A stretch of 5,594 bases of DNA from an uncultured Acidobacteriota bacterium (GTDB lineage Bacteria; Acidobacteriota; Blastocatellia; Pyrinomonadales; Pyrinomonadaceae). Below are positions 1 through 5,594 of this stretch, piece after piece (position 1 is the stretch's first letter; every line of letters begins with the position of its first letter). A program made the position numbers and the translations under genes. The stretch lies in NCBI GenBank assembly GCA_946480545.1, contig CAMLKY010000171.1, forward strand, positions 1 to 5,594, in the 5' to 3' direction. Below the pieces are notes generated by a model. It worked only from the letters and a program-made list of their open reading frames with translations, did not search any database and was not told the DNA's origin.

Positions 1-19
1 TTACGACCGTTCAGACGAC

Positions 20-763
20 GTGGAAAACGAGATCGAAATTCGCGAATGCCGCAGCCTTGAAGAGCTTTCCACCTGTGTGGACCTGCAGCGTGAGGTCTTT
101 TCGCTGCCCGAGATAGAGATCTCGCCGGTCCGCCATTTTGTCGTGACCAGGAACGCGGGCGGATTTGTTATTGGAGCCTTCAGCGGTGATGAGCTTGTCG
201 GATTCGTCCTGAGCGTGCCTGCGTTCCTACGAGGTGAGAAGGCATTCTATTCGCACATGACGGCTGTTCGCGAGGGTTTTCAGGGGTCCGGCATCGGTGC
301 GAAGCTGAAATGGGCGCAGCGTGCGAAGGCCCTTGAGCTTGGCGTCAAATTCATCAAGTGGACGTTCGAACCGGTGAAGGCACGTAACGCGTTTTTCAAT
401 CTGGAGAAGCTGGGCGCGATCGTGACCGAGCTTCAGGAGAACTTCTACGGCACCGATTACGCGACGGCGCCGGATGCAAAGATCGGGCTGGCGAGCGACC
501 GTCTGTTCGCGGAGTGGCATCTCGAGAGCGAGAAGGTGATCAAGCTTGCAAATGGAGAGACGTTTTCAGGTGCCGGGAGTCCGGCTGCGTTGATCGTCGT
601 CCCTCCGAACTGGTCTGATCTGGTAAAGCACGACCCGGAGGCCGCGCTTGCCGAGCAGCTTCGCATCCGCGAGGAATTCCAGACAGCATTCGCGATGGGA
701 ATGGTCGGACGGGGGTTTGCTCGCGGCGACGAGCGGCCGTACTACGTGCTTTATCGCGACTAA
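20..763 (+). CDS. GNAT-family N-acetyltransferase, COG3375-like (5' end uncertain)
   Basis: Predicted cytosolic acyl-CoA-dependent acyltransferase; the acceptor cannot be read from sequence. The acyl-CoA pyrophosphate loop of GNAT motif A is clear at residues 83-97 (VREGFQGSGIGAKLK, with Q88-G89-S90-G91-I92-G93). It follows a beta strand at about 59-66 (ELVGFVLS). A WTFEPVKARNAFFNLEKLGA block (114-133) and a later SDRLFAEWHL block (159-168) resemble the COG3375 subgroup. The 247-residue length exceeds a minimal GNAT fold (about 150) because of a C-terminal extension from about residue 170. The start used is GTG, no good ribosome-binding site precedes it, and the frame is open back to base 2, so the true start may lie before the window. 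From memory, some relatives sit near N-acylamino-acid racemase or dipeptide-epimerase genes, which cannot be tested here. It lies 37 bases upstream of the Rieske gene and probably shares its transcript. The family call is firm; the substrate is unknown. Confidence 0.85.
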   Translation: MENEIEIRECRSLEELSTCVDLQREVFSLPEIEISPVRHFVVTRNAGGFVIGAFSGDELVGFVLSVPAFLRGEKAFYSHMTAVREGFQGSGIGAKLKWAQRAKALELGVKFIKWTFEPVKARNAFFNLEKLGAIVTELQENFYGTDYATAPDAKIGLASDRLFAEWHLESEKVIKLANGETFSGAGSPAALIVVPPNWSDLVKHDPEAALAEQLRIREEFQTAFAMGMVGRGFARGDERPYYVLYRD

Positions 764-800
764 TCGAAGCGATTCTCCAGCGCCTGGTTTGTAGAGTTTT

Positions 801-3963
<3,163 letters not shown>

Positions 3964-3972
3964 TTCGCGAAG

Positions 3973-4452
3973 ATGACTCGACTAGCAAAGACGAACGATG
4001 CAAAAGCGGTTGACTTAACCAAAAAGGTTGACGACCCGTGGTTTCGTGCACAGGCATACGCGCAACTCTGCCGACATGCAGTATCAAACCCGTTGCATTT
4101 TGCTCGCGAAGCTGCGAAGACCGCCGCCGAGTGCAAGGACGATTATCAGCGATCGGCGGTCCGTGCGTGGGAGATCGTCGCACTGGCTGAGCGTGGCTAT
4201 GAGAAGGAGGCTCGTAAGTCTCTCGAAGAGGCAGTCGCCGTTGCGAGGAGCGCCATACCGGCTTCTTCTCGAGCTGAATCAATGCTCCTCCTTCTTCATT
4301 CTGCATTTTGGATATCGAAGCAAGATGGCCAGGACGTAGCGATGATTCTCGCAGATGTGTGCGGCGGTAGTCATTGGCGCGAGAAGCGAGCGCGGCGGGA
4401 GGCGCGGCGTCTGCTCTCTGGTGAAACCCCGCCAAGGGGATTTTTCTGGTAG
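3973..4452 (+). CDS. Helical-repeat-like protein of unknown function, linked to ligA
   Basis: I do not recognise a characterised family. The 159-residue product has no signal peptide, membrane segment or cysteine cluster. It reads as a run of amphipathic helices: about 4-18, 22-37 (DPWFRAQAYAQLCRHA), 39-53, 57-74 (RAWEIVALAERG), 76-94, 98-115 and 118-129, then a basic arginine-rich segment (136-147) and a PPRGFFW end. Alternating small and large hydrophobics (A-x2-A, L-x2-L) resemble TPR- or HEAT-like solenoids, which often bind proteins. From memory it recalls uncharacterised helical proteins with a DPW-x-R-x-QA motif in environmental genomes; this is weak support. It begins 9 bases after the ligA stop behind a modest GAAG, so co-transcription with ligA is likely. 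GC sampled at 4021-4080 is 55%, between ligA and the downstream cassette. The coding call is good because the frame is long and tightly packed between neighbours; the function is open. Confidence 0.75.
   Translation: MTRLAKTNDAKAVDLTKKVDDPWFRAQAYAQLCRHAVSNPLHFAREAAKTAAECKDDYQRSAVRAWEIVALAERGYEKEARKSLEEAVAVARSAIPASSRAESMLLLLHSAFWISKQDGQDVAMILADVCGGSHWREKRARREARRLLSGETPPRGFFW
4427..4445 (+). terminator. Weak terminator-like hairpin overlapping the end of the helical gene
   Basis: CCCC (4427-4430) and GGGG (4436-4439) can pair around a 5-base loop, followed by ATTTTT (4440-4445). The 4-base-pair stem is short for an intrinsic terminator, and the stop codon (4450-4452) lies just after the T run. 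It could partly separate the ligA transcript from the nucleotidyltransferase cassette, or be chance in a Pro-Arg-Gly-Phe-Phe coding stretch. Low confidence. Confidence 0.25.
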
Positions 4453-4471
4453 CATCCGGCAGAGTTTGGTT

Positions 4472-5050
4472 ATGGAAACCGGAATCTCGATGATCGACAC
4501 GCTCCGGGACTTCGTTCAGAAAATGAACGTGTTGGGCATCGAGTATATGGTCACCGGCTCGTATGCTATGGGCGTTTACGCGGACATTCGAATGACGCGT
4601 GACATCGATGTCGTCGTAGAATTGCGCGACTCTCGGACAGGCGAATTTTTCAACTTGTTCAAGGATGAATACTACATAAGTGAAGCTGCAATGCGGCGTG
4701 CCGTGAGCCGCAAGTCGATGTTCAATGTGATTAGCCGGACTCATGGAGGCAAAATCGACTGCATCATCAAGAAGGATTCTGAGTGGGCACAAACCAGCTT
4801 TCGTCGACGTCGAAGAGAAGCTTTGGCGGGCTTTGAATTCTGGACCTCAACCAAGGAGGACCTGATCGTAGCCAAATTACTCTGGGCGAAAGATAGTCAT
4901 TCTGAGATGCAGATTCGAGATATTGCGAATCTAACTGGCTCAGAATATGATTCAGACTACGTGCAAGGCTGGATCAATCGACTGGCCCTGAATGAGATCT
5001 GGGCTGAAGTTATCGCATGGAAGACACAACACAATGGGCAAGACGACTAG
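4472..5050 (+). CDS. Nucleotidyltransferase of the pol-beta/MNT-AbiEii-like type, probable toxin-antitoxin component
   Basis: Predicted cytosolic nucleotidyltransferase, which would transfer an NMP to a protein or RNA target. The pol-beta-fold signature is intact: G29-S30 in MVTGSYAMGVY, the metal-binding pair D44-x-D46 in RMTRDIDVVVEL, and a third acidic residue D96 in KIDCII. A basic RRRRR stretch (111-115) and STKEDLIVAKLLWAK (126-140) match the C-terminal half of AbiEii-like relatives. Length is 192 residues from ATG 4472. ATG 4490, with GGAA at 4481-4484, is an equally reasonable start and gives 186 residues. The frame extends upstream to 4355, but that part overlaps the preceding gene and does not look like family sequence. 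Over 4561-5040 GC is about 48.5% against about 63% in ligA blocks, suggesting horizontal acquisition. A 60-residue helical gene follows after 14 bases. Family call firm; toxin-antitoxin role inferred. Confidence 0.85.
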   Translation: METGISMIDTLRDFVQKMNVLGIEYMVTGSYAMGVYADIRMTRDIDVVVELRDSRTGEFFNLFKDEYYISEAAMRRAVSRKSMFNVISRTHGGKIDCIIKKDSEWAQTSFRRRRREALAGFEFWTSTKEDLIVAKLLWAKDSHSEMQIRDIANLTGSEYDSDYVQGWINRLALNEIWAEVIAWKTQHNGQDD

Positions 5051-5055
5051 TTAAT

Positions 5056-5059
5056 AGGA
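5056..5059 (+). promoter_or_regulatory. Shine-Dalgarno AGGA that decides the start of the small gene
   Basis: AGGA lies 5 bases before the ATG at 5065. An in-frame ATG at 5017 lies inside the nucleotidyltransferase gene and lacks a comparable site. The 5065 start also gives the N-terminus expected of this small-protein type (KSVEERLLM). Confidence 0.6.
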
Positions 5060-5064
5060 TCATC

Positions 5065-5247
5065 ATGTCGAAATCCGTTGAAGAACGTCTGTTGATGTGT
5101 GCTCAATTGTACGAGGAGGCAAAAGAGTTCGCTCGAATCGGGATGCCTGCAGGCCTCGCGAAGGAAGAGCAGGACGAGTATATCTTCCGTCGAATTCACG
5201 GAGTGTCACCTGCAGAGTCCGTCGTTATTGACGAATATTGTGATTGA
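5065..5247 (+). CDS. Small helical protein (60 residues) paired with the nucleotidyltransferase
   Basis: A 60-residue acidic protein predicted to form two main helices, about 4-25 ([22 protein letters not shown]) and 31-45 ([15 protein letters not shown]), separated by a Gly/Pro turn. From memory it matches a recurring pattern of small proteins beside MNT-like nucleotidyltransferases: S-x-E-E-R-x2-M, an F/Y-x2-A/S-K/R segment, then an F-x-R-[FI]-[YH]-G end. Here those are S4-V5-E6-E7-R8-x2-M11, Y16-x2-A19-K20 and F41-R42-R43-I44-H45-G46. The R-x4-6-H motif of HEPN toxins is absent, so it is not a HEPN partner. It starts 14 bases after the nucleotidyltransferase stop behind AGGA and ends one base before glyA. 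In the pairs I recall, the small gene usually comes first; here it is second. Role inferred as the partner or antitoxin-like component. Confidence 0.7.
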   Translation: MSKSVEERLLMCAQLYEEAKEFARIGMPAGLAKEEQDEYIFRRIHGVSPAESVVIDEYCD

Positions 5248-5248
5248 T

Positions 5249-5594
5249 ATGAATGATTTCTTTTCGGCGAGCATAGCGGCCGCGGATCCAATTATCAGCA
5301 ATGCCATCGACGATGAGGTTCGTCGACAGACGAACGGCCTCGAGCTGATCGCATCCGAGAATTTCGTCTCCGAAGCCGTGCTGCAAACGATGGGCACGGT
5401 ATTTACCAATAAGTACGCCGAGGGTTATCCCGGTAAGCGCTATTACGGCGGATGCGAATTCGCGGATGTGGTCGAGCAGACCGCGATCGATCGAGCGAAA
5501 GAGATGTTCGGAGCCGAACATGCCAACGTCCAGCCCCATTCCGGTGCTCAGGCGAACATGGCTGTGCTCTTAGCGGCACTCGAACACGGCGACC
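5249..5594 (+). CDS. glyA: Serine hydroxymethyltransferase, N-terminal 115 codons (runs off window)
   Basis: PLP-dependent cytosolic enzyme that interconverts serine and glycine with tetrahydrofolate, the main one-carbon source. The visible part is diagnostic: [14 protein letters not shown] (31-44, with S36), [19 protein letters not shown] (53-71, with Y56, E58 and Y65-Y66), [19 protein letters not shown] (81-99, with S98-G99) and QANMAV. These correspond to E. coli GlyA S35, Y55, E57 and S99 at a shift of 0 to +1. The PLP lysine and the C-terminal domain lie beyond base 5594. The ATG at 5249 fits the family N-terminal length and comes one base after the TGA of the small gene (5245-5247). No convincing ribosome-binding site precedes it, so coupled translation from upstream is plausible. 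GC in a sampled block (5341-5400) is 58%, back to backbone values after the AT-richer cassette. Confidence 0.97.
   Translation, partial: MNDFFSASIAAADPIISNAIDDEVRRQTNGLELIASENFVSEAVLQTMGTVFTNKYAEGYPGKRYYGGCEFADVVEQTAIDRAKEMFGAEHANVQPHSGAQANMAVLLAALEHGD

Noticed and set aside
4008..4032. GGTTGAC repeated at 4008 and 4026 with AACC between, a possible operator or small hairpin
   Set aside because: It lies inside the helical gene, encodes KAVDLTKKVDD, and the possible stems are only 4 base pairs; chance or codon repetition explains it.
4355..4471. Upstream extension of the nucleotidyltransferase frame to ATG 4355
   Set aside because: It overlaps the preceding gene, reads as Arg/Gly-rich filler, and the family sequence begins only near 4472-4490.
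5065..5247. Small protein considered as a HEPN-type toxin partner
   Set aside because: At 60 residues it is too short for a HEPN domain and lacks an R-x4-6-H motif.
5276..5289. GCGGCCGC immediately followed by GGATCC (NotI, SacII and BamHI sites), resembling a cloning polylinker
   Set aside because: It encodes Ala-Ala-Ala-Asp-Pro within a natural GlyA N-terminus in continuous frame, so a vector artefact is unlikely.
5225..5539. Minus-strand open frame over the 3' end of the window
   Set aside because: It is the complement of an unmistakable glyA N-terminus; no independent support.

Overview
The window looks like ordinary chromosome from a moderately GC-rich environmental bacterium. Hand counts give about 63% GC in three 60-base ligA blocks and 58% in one glyA block. 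GlyA and LigA sequence style, GATCGA-rich coding sequence and a TTCGTGTC-type intergenic palindrome suggest Acidobacteriota, perhaps Blastocatellia/Pyrinomonadaceae. That assignment is from memory of sequence style and is tentative. All six genes lie on the + strand with short gaps, and no tRNA, rRNA, CRISPR array or transposase gene is visible.

Layout. (1) 20-763: a COG3375-like GNAT acyltransferase whose reading frame stays open to the left edge. (2) 801-1814: a short Rieske non-haem-iron oxygenase with complete cluster and iron-site motifs and an E-N-x-x-E-x-x-H-x4-H motif like the choline/carnitine monooxygenase group. (3) 1815-1935: an intergenic region dominated by a 73-base, two-tier palindrome. 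(4) 1936-3963: complete NAD+-dependent DNA ligase ligA. (5) 3973-4452: an all-helical protein of unknown function, 9 bases after ligA. (6) 4472-5050 and 5065-5247: a pol-beta/MNT-AbiEii-like nucleotidyltransferase followed by a 60-residue helical protein, which together look like a toxin-antitoxin-type cassette. (7) 5249 to the right edge: the first 115 codons of glyA (serine hydroxymethyltransferase), starting one base after the stop of the small gene.

The backbone is housekeeping (DNA ligation, one-carbon/serine-glycine metabolism) plus a small-molecule pair (GNAT and Rieske oxygenase). The accessory part is the nucleotidyltransferase cassette. Its GC is clearly lower (233 of 480 bases, about 48.5%, over 4561-5040), which fits later acquisition. 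It sits directly against glyA, so glyA may be translationally coupled to it. The most noteworthy items are this cassette, its junction with glyA, the palindrome before ligA, and the unassigned helical gene that follows ligA.
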